Source of the DNA: Piscicola geometra
Taxonomy: Eukaryota; Annelida; Clitellata; Hirudinida; Piscicolidae
Assembly (NCBI GenBank): GCA_943735955.1
Contig: OX030955.1
Span: forward strand, 11,789,220-11,853,219
DNA: 64,000 nt
Reading direction: 5' to 3'
In this document: piece by piece, positions 12,285 to 23,600 of the stretch
Numbering within the stretch: position 1 is the first letter of the stretch
Layout of the letters: every line of letters starts with the position of its first letter
Notes under the pieces: model-generated
What the model saw: the letters and a program-made list of their open reading frames with translations, nothing else
Told to the model about the DNA's origin: nothing
Database searches by the model: none
Translations under genes and position numbers: made by a program

Positions 12285-12446
12285 TCATCCCGCTACTTTT
12301 CTAAACTCAGCCAGTCCTGCATTAGGCAATCCTCCCCTATGATTGCTCCCTCCTCTCCCTGCTCGCTGACTTCCAACCATGACTCCCATGAGAGAGACTG
12401 AGAAGATCAGTGCGAGGATGAACTTGAGCGTGAAGAAGAATCTCAT
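12285..12446 (-). CDS. Candidate small secreted Gly/Arg-rich peptide
   Basis: A 53-codon frame. Residues 1-25 form a classic signal peptide: MRFF then a Leu/Ile/Phe/Val core ending SLMGVMVG. The remaining 28 residues begin SQRAGRGGSNHRGG and end AEFRKVAG; they hold four Arg, one Lys and one His against one Glu, so the mature peptide would be cationic and glycine-rich. I chose the ATG at 12446 because the upstream in-frame Met adds a non-hydrophobic extension. Gene context supports reality: an acceptor (CCCCGCAG) ends at 12469, 22 nt before the ATG, another (ATATAACAG) ends at 12536, a donor (AAG/GTTAGT) sits at 12681/12680, and a TATA box lies at 12733-12738. I do not recognise the family. 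Similar size and charge are seen in antimicrobial peptides and in neuropeptide precursors; the lack of dibasic cleavage sites argues against the latter. Confidence 0.5.
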   Translation of the reverse strand: MRFFFTLKFILALIFSVSLMGVMVGSQRAGRGGSNHRGGLPNAGLAEFRKVAG

Positions 12447-12732
12447 GCTTCCAATCGTCTGCAACAATCTGCGGGGAATACAGTGGGTTTGCAAGTTGCA
12501 AAGTGACATTGTGAAGCTGCACTAGAAGCCTCAGTCTGTTATATTAGAGTTTTGAATGCTTTTAGATAGTTTGGGTTGATTTTGAAGTACAATGTGAAGT
12601 GTGAATAAGAAAAATATGAGTTCAAATTGTGTGTGGTTTCTAATTAAGATAACTTAGCAACTAAAAGCAAAGATACTAACCTTAAAAATAATTTCAAAAG
12701 AAAAGCAACGCTGAATTCTTGCTGCAAGAGGC

Positions 12733-12738
12733 TTTATA
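12733..12738 (-). promoter_or_regulatory. TATA box of the peptide gene
   Basis: TATAAA on the minus strand, in the context TTTGTATAAAGCC, about 50 bp upstream of a donor site AAG/GTTAGT that would end a short 5' UTR exon. The spacing fits a start site near 12705. Confidence 0.4.
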
Positions 12739-12779
12739 CAAAAAATCACGTGCTAGCAAGATGTAATTTGATTAGTAGT

Positions 12780-13074
12780 TGTGTTCCTGTCAACTATTAT
12801 TAAGATTCTATTTATTAATATAAGCCAATAATTTTTACTTTTTTCCCGAAGCACCGCCTCCATTCACGATTTATAATTTTATAAATTTAATTATTAATTC
12901 TAAAAAATCAATACGAATGCATGTTTTTTCTGCTTAGAAAATTCACACTGAAATCACATCTATGTTTATTTAGCAAATAAGCAGGAATCGATCCACTTCG
13001 ATATTGCGTTTTCATTTCCCATTTATGTTTTACTTTAATTATTTTAACTTAAACTTTTGTAATATAAAATATTT
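12780..13074. other. A+T-rich spacer
   Basis: Nothing recognised. Confidence 0.4.
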
Positions 13075-13245
13075 TGAATATAATATAACATATGTTAAAT
13101 ATAATAGATATATGTTAAATATATTAAAAAATATGTTCAATATAATACAATATATGTTAAATATAATACAAAATATGTTGAATGTAATATAACATATGTA
13201 AAATATATTACAAAATATGTTAAATATAATATAAAATACTTTAAA
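13075..13245. repeat. A+T-rich tandem repeat
   Basis: About six to seven units of roughly 25 bp based on AATATGTTAAATATAATA. The short open frame that runs through it is a by-product of the repeat. Confidence 0.65.
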
Positions 13246-13736
13246 CGAATGAAAGAATTATAGAATGACTATTTAATAAACTTAAAGGTAGAATTAAAGC
13301 GTTTTTAAAACGTTTTCAGAGGTCCACTTATCGAAACCTCAACCGCCTTTAAAGTAACTCAAGTGATAAAAAATATTATAAAAATGCCTTTATTTAAGAA
13401 GAGAAAACAATTGAACCTCATATTATTTTCAATATTCTAGAAGTTTGCCTAAAATTATTTTAAAAGATTTTCAAAAAATAATTTATTACTTTTTGAAAAT
13501 TGAAATATTAAACACTTAATAATGGTTTTTAACCAGTTGATTCTTTAGCTTACATTTGAGAAGTAATCAATATTCAGGCAATAAAATTATCATTTGATAA
13601 TTCTGTGGCTTTTTTATATATTTAACATCTGTTAATGAGTCATTCTTAATCATTTATTTCTATTTTATTTGAAAAAAAGAGTTAAATCTCCTACACACAA
13701 GATACTGAGTCACAGGAATTTTCATTTATTTGATTT
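13246..13736. other. A+T-rich spacer
   Basis: Nothing recognised. Confidence 0.4.
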
Positions 13737-14460
13737 CTATCGGGGAATAATGAATGACAGAAAGTGACTTGCGCGATGAATTGTATTAAAGTGAGAAAGA
13801 GTTGCGCAGTTTGTCGATCTCACTCTCTCCCTCGAGACCATCTTGATCCAGTAGCAAAACAGAGTCGAGACGGCTGGAGATGGAAACGGGTGCAGTGGAT
13901 GGCCATGATGTTCTTCGTATTTCGTCATGCCTTTAGCGTTCCACAACTCTTTGCTGAGAATCGCCTTTTTGACCGTTGACCATCCAGTGATTCCTCCGCT
14001 CCGTCCGCCGATTCCAGTCTTCACATGCATAGGTAGACATACCTAGCCCACTGCGCACGCTACAGGCCCTTGAACAGGGAGTCAGGTTAGTTATAGAGCC
14101 AACGACCCTCTTTCGCCCCTTCAGCATTTAGCATTATCCATGGAGTGCCACGAAGAGGCATGCTGTTGGATTTTGGAACAAAGCCTGCAACGCAGGTCGA
14201 CCTTTTTTCAGTTTTCCACACCACCCTCAGTCACGGTTTGTCCGAAATCACCATCGGTGTAAGCTGAAGTTTGAATGAAAAAGGAAGCTGAACAAGTTGA
14301 AGGTGTTGCAATGAGTTATAGATAAAACTATGTTTGTTCGGATAAGTAAAGAAACTCAAAATGCGCAAACCTGTTTCGTCGTTATCGTCATTGCTCACAC
14401 TGCCTGCAGGGGAATCTCTCAAGCAAAGGGCACTCTTCATTTCTCTTCATCGTAAACCAT
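13737..14460. other. GC-richer block, unidentified
   Basis: Base composition is clearly richer in G+C than the flanks. Overlapping frames of 60-97 codons occur on both strands; the longest is on the minus strand (13737-14030), with ITGWSTVKKAILSKELWNAK and KYEEHHGHPLHPFPSP. I do not recognise a family, and no frame exceeds 100 codons. It may be an exon cluster of an unknown gene or an old insertion. Confidence 0.25.
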
Positions 14461-14696
14461 ACCCGACAAAATATTGTTTACAGGAGATTGGCTAGGAATC
14501 ATAACTTAAGATTATATTCTACACCACATTTTTTATACTTGCTCTATTTGCTGTCAAAAATTTCGTCTGAAATAGAGATGTTTCAAATCACATTTCAACC
14601 TTGATTTGTAATTACTTTTCAAATTGTAATAAATAAATAAAAAACTGTATGTAATTATGAAAGAGGAGAGTTTTTGCAATTTTCACACTATCAAAG

Positions 14697-16010
14697 CAGG
14701 GGCGGCGATCTACGGAAAATCTTGGGGAGGTCCAAAAACCGGTATCAGCCCATACAGTACCAGCGATACTATTATGTATTGTTTGCTGTATTGAAAACTA
14801 CTTTTTAATCAACTATTAATATTTGTATCGGCAAACACTTAAATAAAAAGGTCGATACTCAATATAAATACTTTTCTATTTCCACTACAAGCGAATTGAA
14901 GAAAAAAATAGCGATTTTGATATATTTTATTATTGGTCATCTATATAAATTCAATTACAACTAGCCATCAACCCAAACCAATATCAAAACAACCACTCTA
15001 AAAATATAACCATGGTTCATAAGTTTTAAGAAAAATTTAACTTTTTTAAAAAGTTTTTAGCGATTTGAGGAAAAGTAATTAGGTTTTGCATTGCGTACTT
15101 ACAGGGGCGCAACCATCAAAAAATGTATTACTGCACTTGCCCTCAAGGTATTTGTTTTGGAACAGTTAAAATAGTCGTTGCAGTCAGCAAGTGCCAAGGT
15201 CAGTGGAATGATTGCAGCGACAGATTCAGTTGTGCAAGAACTGCGTCGCCTACGATCAGATGAGCAGTATAACGCCATTTTCAGAAATGTCAACAGTATG
15301 GTTTTGGCATATAATCTCGAGCCGATTGCTGTACCTCGGGTGCAAAAGCCGTCACAAAAGTATTGTGGGCTGGGCCCAGCTTTGTAGCAACAGCATCAGA
15401 GAAAAATTATCGAGCAGCATATAATGCTGTCATGCCATTGCAATCATGCAACTCACAGAAAGGTTCAATCGAGATTCTCCTGGTTTGCGTTGATACTTGC
15501 AGCTGGAGACAATGTTGCTAACTGGTGAAGTGAACCATGATATTTGCAAGCAGTATCGTGAGTTAAATGCAACTAGTCATTTTCACAGTTCGATATTTTT
15601 AAAGACCAGAATGAATACAGAACTTTAGCTTGAAAACGCTGAGGCTAAAGTCTAAATCTTTGATTTAGTTTTTTTTGGGAAGGGGGGCTTTCATCAAAAG
15701 TATCATCTTCCAATATTAAATATTCATGAAATAACCTAGTGAACCATACTCCAAGTAGACGTAACGAATTTCCTATTTTTAGATTTTTTGCCTACTTATA
15801 GTGGCAATAGAAAAGTATTTTATTGATTAGCAAACTTTTTTATATAAATTGTTGGCGATACAAATATAAATAGTTGATACAAAAAGAATTAGCAATATAG
15901 CAAACAATACTAAATAGTATCTCTGGTACAGTATTGGCCGATACCGGTTTTTTGATTCCAACCCTGGGTAGGACCCCCCCCCCATGATTTTCCGCAGATC
16001 AATGCCCCTG
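14697..16010 (+). mobile_element. hAT-C element, internally deleted
   Basis: Ends are inverted repeats: CAGGGGCGGCGATCTACGG at 14697 and, on the other strand, CAGGGGCATTGATCTGCGG ending at 16010. Inside, transposase remnants of the ZMYM1-like (DUF4371) hAT group are readable at about 15115-15640 (VSGMIAATDSVVQELRRL, NLEPIAVPRVQK, YCGLGPA). The same terminal structure and coding are seen at 32195-36640. I find no clean 8-bp target duplication. Confidence 0.7.
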
Positions 16011-16017
16011 AAAACAA

Positions 16018-16305
16018 GTAACAAAATATGAATGTTTTTTTAATAAAAATGTAAATCTGTCTGCTTGCAAAAAGTGAACCAATATTTTCTGAAAAGCATC
16101 TTGAATGTCTGCTTGCAAAAATTGAAAAATCAGAAATTTAATTTTTTATATATATAATTTATTATTTTAAATCCATATATATATAAAGAAGAGTAGGTGG
16201 AGGAGTATTTGAGTAAGCAAAGAATAATTTTGTTTCAGGCTCTATAACTACGCCTACCCAAAATATATTACTAAATAAAATTCTGTTTCATGCTATGGTT
16301 GACGA
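16018..16305 (-). mobile_element. hAT-C leader fragment, target of hAT-A
   Basis: Reverse complement matches the leader of the element at 32373 (about 32860-33180), for example GCAGACATTCA and GGAGTATTTGAGTAAGCAAAGAA. It ends at GGTTGACGA, immediately followed by the CAGTG terminus of hAT-A. Confidence 0.6.
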
Positions 16306-17970
16306 CAGTGATTTTCCAGTTCGGATTTTTCAGTTCAAGTTCAAGTTACAGTTATGAAAAATTTAATTTTTTAGTTACTATTCAAGTTACAGTTATGCAA
16401 ATTTTAATTTTTCAGTTACTATTTCAGTTTCAGTTATTATTTTCAGTTACAGTTACAGTTAATCTAGACGAAAAAAATGAATTTTTATTTTTAATACAGC
16501 CAAATTAATGTTTAACAGTCAAATAATTTAAAAGATTTATAAATATATTATTCATAATATATGCTGTTCATTTTCAAGAATGTCTTCAATTCTAGATTTT
16601 TGCTGAGTCGATTTTTTTCCCCTGCAGTTAGGTCTACGCACACCGAAAACACCCTCTCCACATACGCTTGTGAAGCGGGAGCTGAAACGATGTCTTGCGC
16701 AAAAGAAGCTAATATTGGGTATTGCGCTTCATTTTCTGTCCAGAAATATAAACCATTTCCTTTCAAGTAAGTTGTGCTGGCATTCAAATATGATGATATT
16801 TCGTTATCCAATGTTTTACAAATGCCCACTGAAGAATCAACATTTATTCTTTTCACTGTATCATCGGACAAAAGTTTAAACCGTTTCAGTGGTGGCTCCA
16901 CTTGAACGCTGCTTTGTTTTAAATTCCCATTTTCTTTGTTTGAAACCACCTTTAAAAAAATTAATATAATGTAAGTTAAGTATATAGAATTTTAAATTTA
17001 ACCTGTGAAGAAATGTATTTTAGCGCCGCACTGTGAAGAAGTTTCATGTCATCTCTGAGTATGACTGTACAAACCGTTGGATCCAGCAAACTAGCTACTG
17101 CAGGCAACGGATCATAATTAATGTTTGTTGTGTCCAAGATGTTTCCGAAGCGAGTCCTAATTGATGTCATTAATGAAAAAGTGAAGCATTTAGGTAGTGA
17201 TTGGTCTTGTAAGTGAAGAGTCAGCTCCATTAGAGATGGAATTACATGAGATAGAGACATTGTGTCTGTTTGAAGCCTATCAGTCTCAATCTTGAAAGGT
17301 TCCAGCAGATGTACGATCTCCTGCAACTTGCCGCATTCTGGGTTGCTTAACGAATCATGTTTCATTTCTTTAAGAACTTCTTCAACAAAAACACGAGCAG
17401 ATAACAATCGTTTGATCATTAATAAAGCTGAATTCCACCTTGTTGAACAATCTTTTAACAAAACTAAACTACATTTTTGAAGTAATCTTTCACTGGCAAC
17501 TGAAGAACCTTTTATAAATCGTACTATTGCTTTTGTCTTTTCAATTAAATTGCAAAAAGAATTAATTTTATAAAGTTCCTTTAAGACCAATTGCAATGTA
17601 TGCGCCAAGCAGGGAAACCAGTGCAAATTTGTTATATCTGAACATTCTAGGTCTAGTTGGCTTGGCTCATCCGGGTCAGTCATTTCATCAAATTCATCTT
17701 TCTTGCTTTCATCTTCATCTTCATTCGCTTCTTCTGAAGCATCATCAACCTCTTGATCACTTGCATTTGGCAATTTATCTTATGCAAATTTCACTGCTTT
17801 TATCATGTTTCTACCATTATCAGTAACAACCATGATAACATTTGAATTTTTTATTCCCCAATAATCTAGGGTACTCAATAATTTAAGTGCTTACATTTCT
17901 CCTGTATGTGGGTGAGACACAGAATGAACATTTAGCAGGACCTGAATCGCACGACGATTATGATTATCAA
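16306..17970 (-). mobile_element. hAT-A element, 5'-deleted
   Basis: The 3' terminus is CAGTGATTTTCCAGTTCGG at 16306, followed by a subterminal array of CAGTTAC motifs up to about 16460. The other end is lost within the transposase coding region near 17960. A sister copy on the plus strand spans 58914-62647. Confidence 0.7.
16548..17966 (-). pseudogene. hAT-A transposase, N-terminally deleted
   Basis: Read on the minus strand: AIQVLLNVHSVSHPHTGEM (from 17960), then VIMVVTDNGRNMIKAVKFA with the second catalytic Asp, an in-frame stop, an acidic linker (SDQEVDDASEEANEDEDES), the CxxH motif in WFPCLAHTLQLVLKEL, a long helical domain, and the hATC dimerisation region YPILASFAQDIVSAPASQAY followed by VERVFS and a conserved LTAGEKNRLSKNLELKTF. 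A gap at 16950-16975 may be an intron (acceptor-like TTTTTTTAAAG) or a frameshift. The N-terminal BED finger and first Asp are missing, so it cannot be active. Confidence 0.7.
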
Positions 17971-18240
17971 TTTAATTTTTTTTTAAATAAAATAAAATGA
18001 TTTTTGGTTAGCTCGATCACAGGTGTCGATTTAAAAACATCAAAAAGCCAGCTACAAGGCTTCAGGGCTCGGTGGCAAAAACAAGATTAAAATCACTCAC
18101 AACTTCAGTTAAATTCTCCCATTTTAGGTAAAAGCATATTGAAAATCATGTATGAAAGTTAAAATTAAAAATATATTTAATAACTTAACTGTTTAAAAAA
18201 ATGAAACGCCGAGGTTTTTTGAGAGCATACATATCTACTC
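17971..18240. other. Spacer
   Basis: The first bases (GACGATTATG) resemble hAT-C leader DNA, as would be expected if hAT-A had inserted there and then lost its 5' end. Nothing else recognised. Confidence 0.35.
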
Positions 18241-20224
18241 CTCATAGATATCAGACAAACAACAAGTATTTATTCTGGGAGATTTCAACCTCCACCTTGA
18301 AAGGCCAAGTGATAACGATACTCAGACGTTTCAGAATATCCTGAGCTCTCATGGTTTCCAGACATCTGTCAACCAACCAACCCATAGTCAGGAGGGTGGC
18401 TTGATGTTGTTGCCTCGAGAAAGAGTCTTGAAGTTGACTGCATTGAGGTAGGCTTCTCTGAGCACAAACTGTTGGCCTGGAAGTGTCAACTGTATACAAA
18501 AAAATGTCTAGTAGACGTTGGAAACTCTTGGATAAAACAGAGTTTGCTTTTCAGGTTCGACTGTCTCCACTTTCGTCTAGCACTGACCTTGATGTAGATT
18601 CAGCTGCTGACCTCTACAGCTCCACTTTGACTAGCATTCTCGATAAGTTGATTCCTCTTAATACTGTTAGAGTGCACCAGAGGCCTTCGGACCCTTGGTT
18701 TGACCATGAGTGTCGTGCCTCTAAACGCCTTAAAAGAAGTCTTGAGAAAAGCAACAGTAAGTCAAATCTGAGCACGTGCGTATTGCCTGGGTCAACCAGT
18801 CGAAAGTCTATAAGAGTCTGTGCAGACGTAAGCGAAAGCAGTTCTGGAACTTAACACTTTTTCAGTCCAAAGGGAAGTCAGCTGATACTTGGAAACTCAT
18901 CAATAGCATCGCGGGCAAAAGTAAGACGTCGTCAGTCTCAGGCATCAGTGCCGATGACTATCACGCACAACTCACAGAGAAACTTGTGTTGGCGAGAAGT
19001 TCAATCAATGCCCAAGATGACCCAACATTTTCATTCTGCGAGCACGGGCTCAGTTTGAATGGGTTCAGCATAGTCGACGAAGAAGAAGTAGTTAGGGCTA
19101 CTGTTGTTCAAGGGCTTCCAAATAAGCAGTGCTTGATTGACCCGATTCATACATGGCTGTTGAAGGAGATATCTGGAATAATTGCTCCTTTTTTAGGGAG
19201 CTTATTCAACAAGCTTTTTTGGCAAGCAGGGTTCCGAAATCTTTCAAGTCGGCCTTCATCACGCCACTGCTTAAGAAACCGAGTTTTAAAATCATTGAAA
19301 CTTCGTCCTACAGGCCTATTTCAAACTTGAGGGTGTTGTCCAAACATATGGAAAGATTAGTTCTCCACAGAGTAGTCAACTACCTCGCAGAATTTCATCT
19401 TTTCCTTCCCTTGCAGTCAGCTTACCGTCGTCATCATTCGACAGAAACTGCCATAACCAAAGTCTTTTCAGTCATCTTTAGGGCAGCAGATGACGGTAAG
19501 CTTACATTGTTAGTTTTGCTTGATCTATCGACAGCTTTCAATCTGGTAGATCCCGCAACACTGCTCCGAAGACTGCACATTTTCTATGGGTTCTTTGACT
19601 CTGCGTTAGAATGGTTTAGGGACTACTTAAATGACAGATGTTTCGACATCTGCTGTAGTGGGACAAAATCGACCACGTCGGTTTCCGTTGTGAAAGTCCC
19701 CAAGGTTCAGTCATTGGTCCTTTACTGTTCTCTTTGTACACTGGAGATTTGGAAAGAGTAGCAGCTAGACATGAGCTTGCTTTTCATCAGTATGCTGATG
19801 ACACCCAGATTTACGGTCATTGCATAAAGGTCATCAAGCTGACCTGCAAGAAAGGGTGTCATCATGCATCGACGAAATTGCTGCTTGGATGGGTGCCAAT
19901 CAACTAAAACTTAACTCCAGCAAAACTGAAGTTATCTGGCTTTCATCCCGTCAAAACTCTATTCACACTCCCAAAGATCTAGTTCGCATTTGTCAGAACA
20001 AGAAAGTGTCAGAAATCTAGAAGTTTATCTCGACAAAGACCTCACCATGACGACATACATCAACAAGATGACTCAAACCTGCTTTGCTTCTTTACGCCAA
20101 ATACGATCCATAAGATGGTTATTGACCAAGGACTCACTGAGAACATTGGCTTCTGCTTTGGTAATCAGTTAAATTGACTATGACAATATCATTCTTACTG
20201 GGTTGCCAGTGACGCAGCTGAAAA
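18241..20224 (+). mobile_element. CR1/L2-like LINE, decayed
   Basis: 5'-truncated in the endonuclease: VFILGDFNLHLERPSDNDTQ at about 18262-18320, then CIEVGFSEHKLLAW. RT fragments in changing frames follow: FITPLLKKPSF, SSYRPISNLRVLSKHMERLV, LQSAYRRHHSTETAI, LLDLSTAFNLVDPATLL (catalytic Asp kept), HQYADDTQIYG and LKLNSSKTEVIWL. The usual GVPQGS box is altered and shifted. It ends close to 20224, where sequence shared with the other BPI upstream regions begins. The motifs fit the CR1/L2 group and differ clearly from the LINE at 4143. Confidence 0.75.
18483..20172 (+). pseudogene. Reverse transcriptase remnant of the 18.2-kb LINE
   Basis: At least six frame segments are needed to read from the linker domain (18483-18854) to the end of the thumb (19990-20172). 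The RT core at 19153-19761 keeps STAFNLVDP, but the frame is lost before the QYADDT box, which is read in another frame near 19790. No product expected. Confidence 0.65.
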
Positions 20225-20698
20225 GAGTGTTTTTAGGAGAAAAAATAATTTGAAACTGAAATCAATGGTGAGCAAACATTTAGAGCGCCTATTTAATTCG
20301 TAAAATGCGCTGAATGAATAATTTAATTGATTTATTGGTTCACAGGCTACAATAAACCATTGTTTGAAACATGCTTAGGGAAAAATTTAATAAAAAAGGC
20401 CCCCAGGTGTTAGTATAAAAGATAAAATGATCGACATGTGTCTCGGAGATTTCTGTCTTTATTTTGCTCTTTGTCTCAAAAAAGATATTTTCTTTAAACG
20501 AAGTTACCAATTAAAAGTTTCTTAGTTTTGAACCATTTTAAATTGATTTAAATCTTGATTTATTTGTCTTTTATTTAGATCCAAATATATTAACATTTCG
20601 TCAGATTGAAATATAACCTAAAGAATTTTATAGTAACAAAATTTATATTCGAAAATTATTTTATTTCTTATTTTTTTGGTTTTTCAACTTTTTCAGAA
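20225..20698 (+). promoter_or_regulatory. Upstream block shared by the three BPI copies
   Basis: This block is related to 30765-31268 and 45975-46478, each directly upstream of the matching signal-peptide exon. A TATA-like TATAAAAGATAAAA lies at 20414-20427; copies 2 and 3 have CCGATAAAAGGG at 30981 and 46191. Downstream come CTCGGAGATTTCTG, a T-rich leader, and TTTTTCAG directly before AAATG, which may be the acceptor of a 5' UTR intron. In copies 2 and 3 a possible donor AAAAAAG/GTTATT follows the leader; copy 1 has AAAAAAGATATT, so that donor would be lost. Confidence 0.45.
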
Positions 20699-23600
20699 AT
20701 GAAGCATATCTTGTTCTCGATTCTCTTCGTCGTGGTCACTTCACTCCAGGAACTGCCTTTGTGGGGTAATTTAGAATTTGGTGACTTACATGTTTAAATA
20801 TAATTTTATTTTTGTTTTGAAAAAAATGTTTAATAAAAATTTGGTTGGGAAATTTTTCAACTATTGTCTGACATCGAAATTCTGTTTGAACTCTAACAAA
20901 GCCTATTTAAAAAAATTAAGGTCAACTAACAAATCAACTCGATTATAAATTTGATTTCAGACTGCGTAATCTTGCAAAATGCTTTCATTTTCAATTACGA
21001 AAATTTAGTAAACTTGAAAAATAATCTTAATACTCGTAAACCTCTTGACAGTTTATCTCATTTCACCTAAGTGATTCAACATTTTGAAGTTGATAAATTT
21101 TGATTTTATAAAGCATTTATAAATCGGTTGACTTAGGTGTAGTATTTGAAATACTGCAATTGTGCCACACAAAGTTGTCTCAAGGACCATTGTGTTCCTA
21201 ACACTTGTGGTCAGAATATCATTTATGCTTAATTATATTTTCTGTGAAGATTTCACAAAAAAGAAAAAAAAGTCTTCTTCAAAGAAACTTTCACAGAAGA
21301 AAAAATAACCTTTTTGTTATTTTCTGTGAAATGTTAAAATGCGTTTCAAAAAATAATTAAATAAATTTAGGAAATTTCCGAAAACTCATAAAAAGTAGCT
21401 ATAAATAGAAATGCGGTAAATAGATAAAAAATTCAAGTTTAAATTTTAAGTTTTAGGCTTGAATCTCTATAGGCACGTCTCTTTAAATAGCTGCCTGGTG
21501 TAATATTTAGCGTTCTGCTCTGTATGTATTGCCTCTCGAGCTCAATTTCTGACGAGTGCAACATTTTTTTAATTAGAAAAAGTATTCAGTAGAATATTAA
21601 TATAGTTACTATTTTTTTAATGTTTTTAGATCAATTAATTGTTTTAAATATTTTAAAATCTTTTTTCTCAATTATTATGATGGATGCGCTTGATTCGCCT
21701 CCGGGTTAGGGTTAGGGGTTAAGGGGTTGGAGTTGAGGGCTAGAGTAAGGGGTTATGGGTGGTAATTGGAGTTAGGGGTTAGGGTCAGAGTTGTGGTCAA
21801 AGATTGGAGTTGGGGGTTGGGGTTAGGGTTAGAGTTAGGAATTAAGATACGGGTAGGGGATAAAGTTAGGGTTCAAGGTTAGAGAATAAGGTTCGAGGTT
21901 TGGTTGAAAAAAAATATATAAAAGATTTAAAACATTGTTGAGTTAGGGTTAGGATAAGGGTTAAGGTTAAGGCTTTAGTTGACATTTAAATTTTTTTAAA
22001 ATAAATGAACCTTTCGATGGGAAACTATCATGAATGTAACAAAATAAAATATAGTTTCGTCATGAATTTGTCACGAAAAATGAAAAAAATCGCAAGTTTT
22101 CTTCAGTGAAACTTTGCACCATTTATCGAATTTACTCTTATAATAACAATATTACTAATAATAATATTTATAATAGTAATATTAATAATAATAACATTAT
22201 TATTAATTCTTTGAGTTAAATTAAAATAAATTTAGTTATTAAAAAAGAATTTTAACTGATACTCCAATTAGAAATATGGAACAGAACGAATTGTTTGCAC
22301 GTCTTTCAACAAAAAATGCAGTAAAAAACTTGTAAAATAAATTTGTTTCAAACACAAGTTTTTTTTTTTTTGGTCTATACTATTCACAGCCTGGCAGACG
22401 CATGCCATGTTACAATGGTTCTGAGAACCATGGTTCTTATGCGCCAAGGCGCCACTCCACATGACGTACACATCTTTCAATGCATACGTCGCTAACACCG
22501 CATCATATACACTAGGTATATGATAGTTCACGGTTGCTTCCAAGGATTCGAACTGGCAACCTTTAAGTTGCAAGTCCGACGTCTACCAACTAAGCCATCC
22601 CCGCTCCCCAAGTTAGGTATGGATACCAGGCTTATGACATTTTCCCTTTTTGATAGATGTATTTGTACGATTAGAAATATTGTAAATATAAAATATTTAT
22701 TAATTTTTTGATTTTTCTATATAAAAGCCACACGCATAACACCGATTTAAAATTTCATTGAAATGCGGTATAATAGAAACGACAAAATGTTAGTTCTTTG
22801 AATATCATTAATCCTTTTGTAAATATAAGAACTAATTTAAGTTTCATTAAATCAGCCAAGTTTTGGATCAACTATCTGAACAATGTGTTTTCATTCCACC
22901 ACCAACTCAATCTGAAATATACAAGACAATGTATAAGACATCTGTTGGAGAGTCACAGAAAATGCAGCAGAACTTTGAAGAAACTCTTAAAAAGAAAATT
23001 GGGCTCTACACTTTGACAGAAAGAAATTAATATGAAAGTCATTTTATTTTTATGTTGGCATCGTGAAGTTCATCTAGCTGCACTAACTCTTAAAAATGGA
23101 AAAGCTTTAATAATATGGAATAACTTAAGTGTTAAAACAATACCATTTGTGGGAAAGTATTGAAGTTACCACAAGAGTCAATACTGGATAAAAAAGAGTT
23201 GTTGCTCTAATCCAAAGAAAAGTAAAAAAAGGGATCCTATACCTCATTACACAGGATGTCAACATCATGTACTATATTTAGTCCTAAGGCAATCGACCGC
23301 AATCTTGGTAGAAAGACAACTTCTCCTAATTCACCCTTTGTGGAAACTATAAAAATTTTAAAAGGAACATGTAAAAACATCAAATAGCGCTACGATATGC
23401 AGTTTTTATATAAATTGGGAATGGCATTCCGATGGATCATTTTCTTTCATTAATTTCAAAGTCTTACTTCAGGTGGAACTCTAGGGCAATATATCCTCTA
23501 TTTACTTTTCTTCTATTTCCGGATCGACGAGAACTGTATGCTGAAATTTATGAATTGATTTGTGGAGCTTGATTTGATTTTAGGTTCAGTGACCCCTTTT

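Noticed and set aside
13004..13192. 62-codon hydrophobic frame
   Set aside because: It is generated by the ATATGTTAAATATAATA tandem repeat.
16011..16018. 8-bp target duplication for the 14697-16010 hAT-C
   Set aside because: Left flank TATCAAAG and right flank AAAACAAG agree at only half the positions.
21695..21990. True chromosome end
   Set aside because: The repeats are degenerate and flanked on both sides by the collinear BPI intron.
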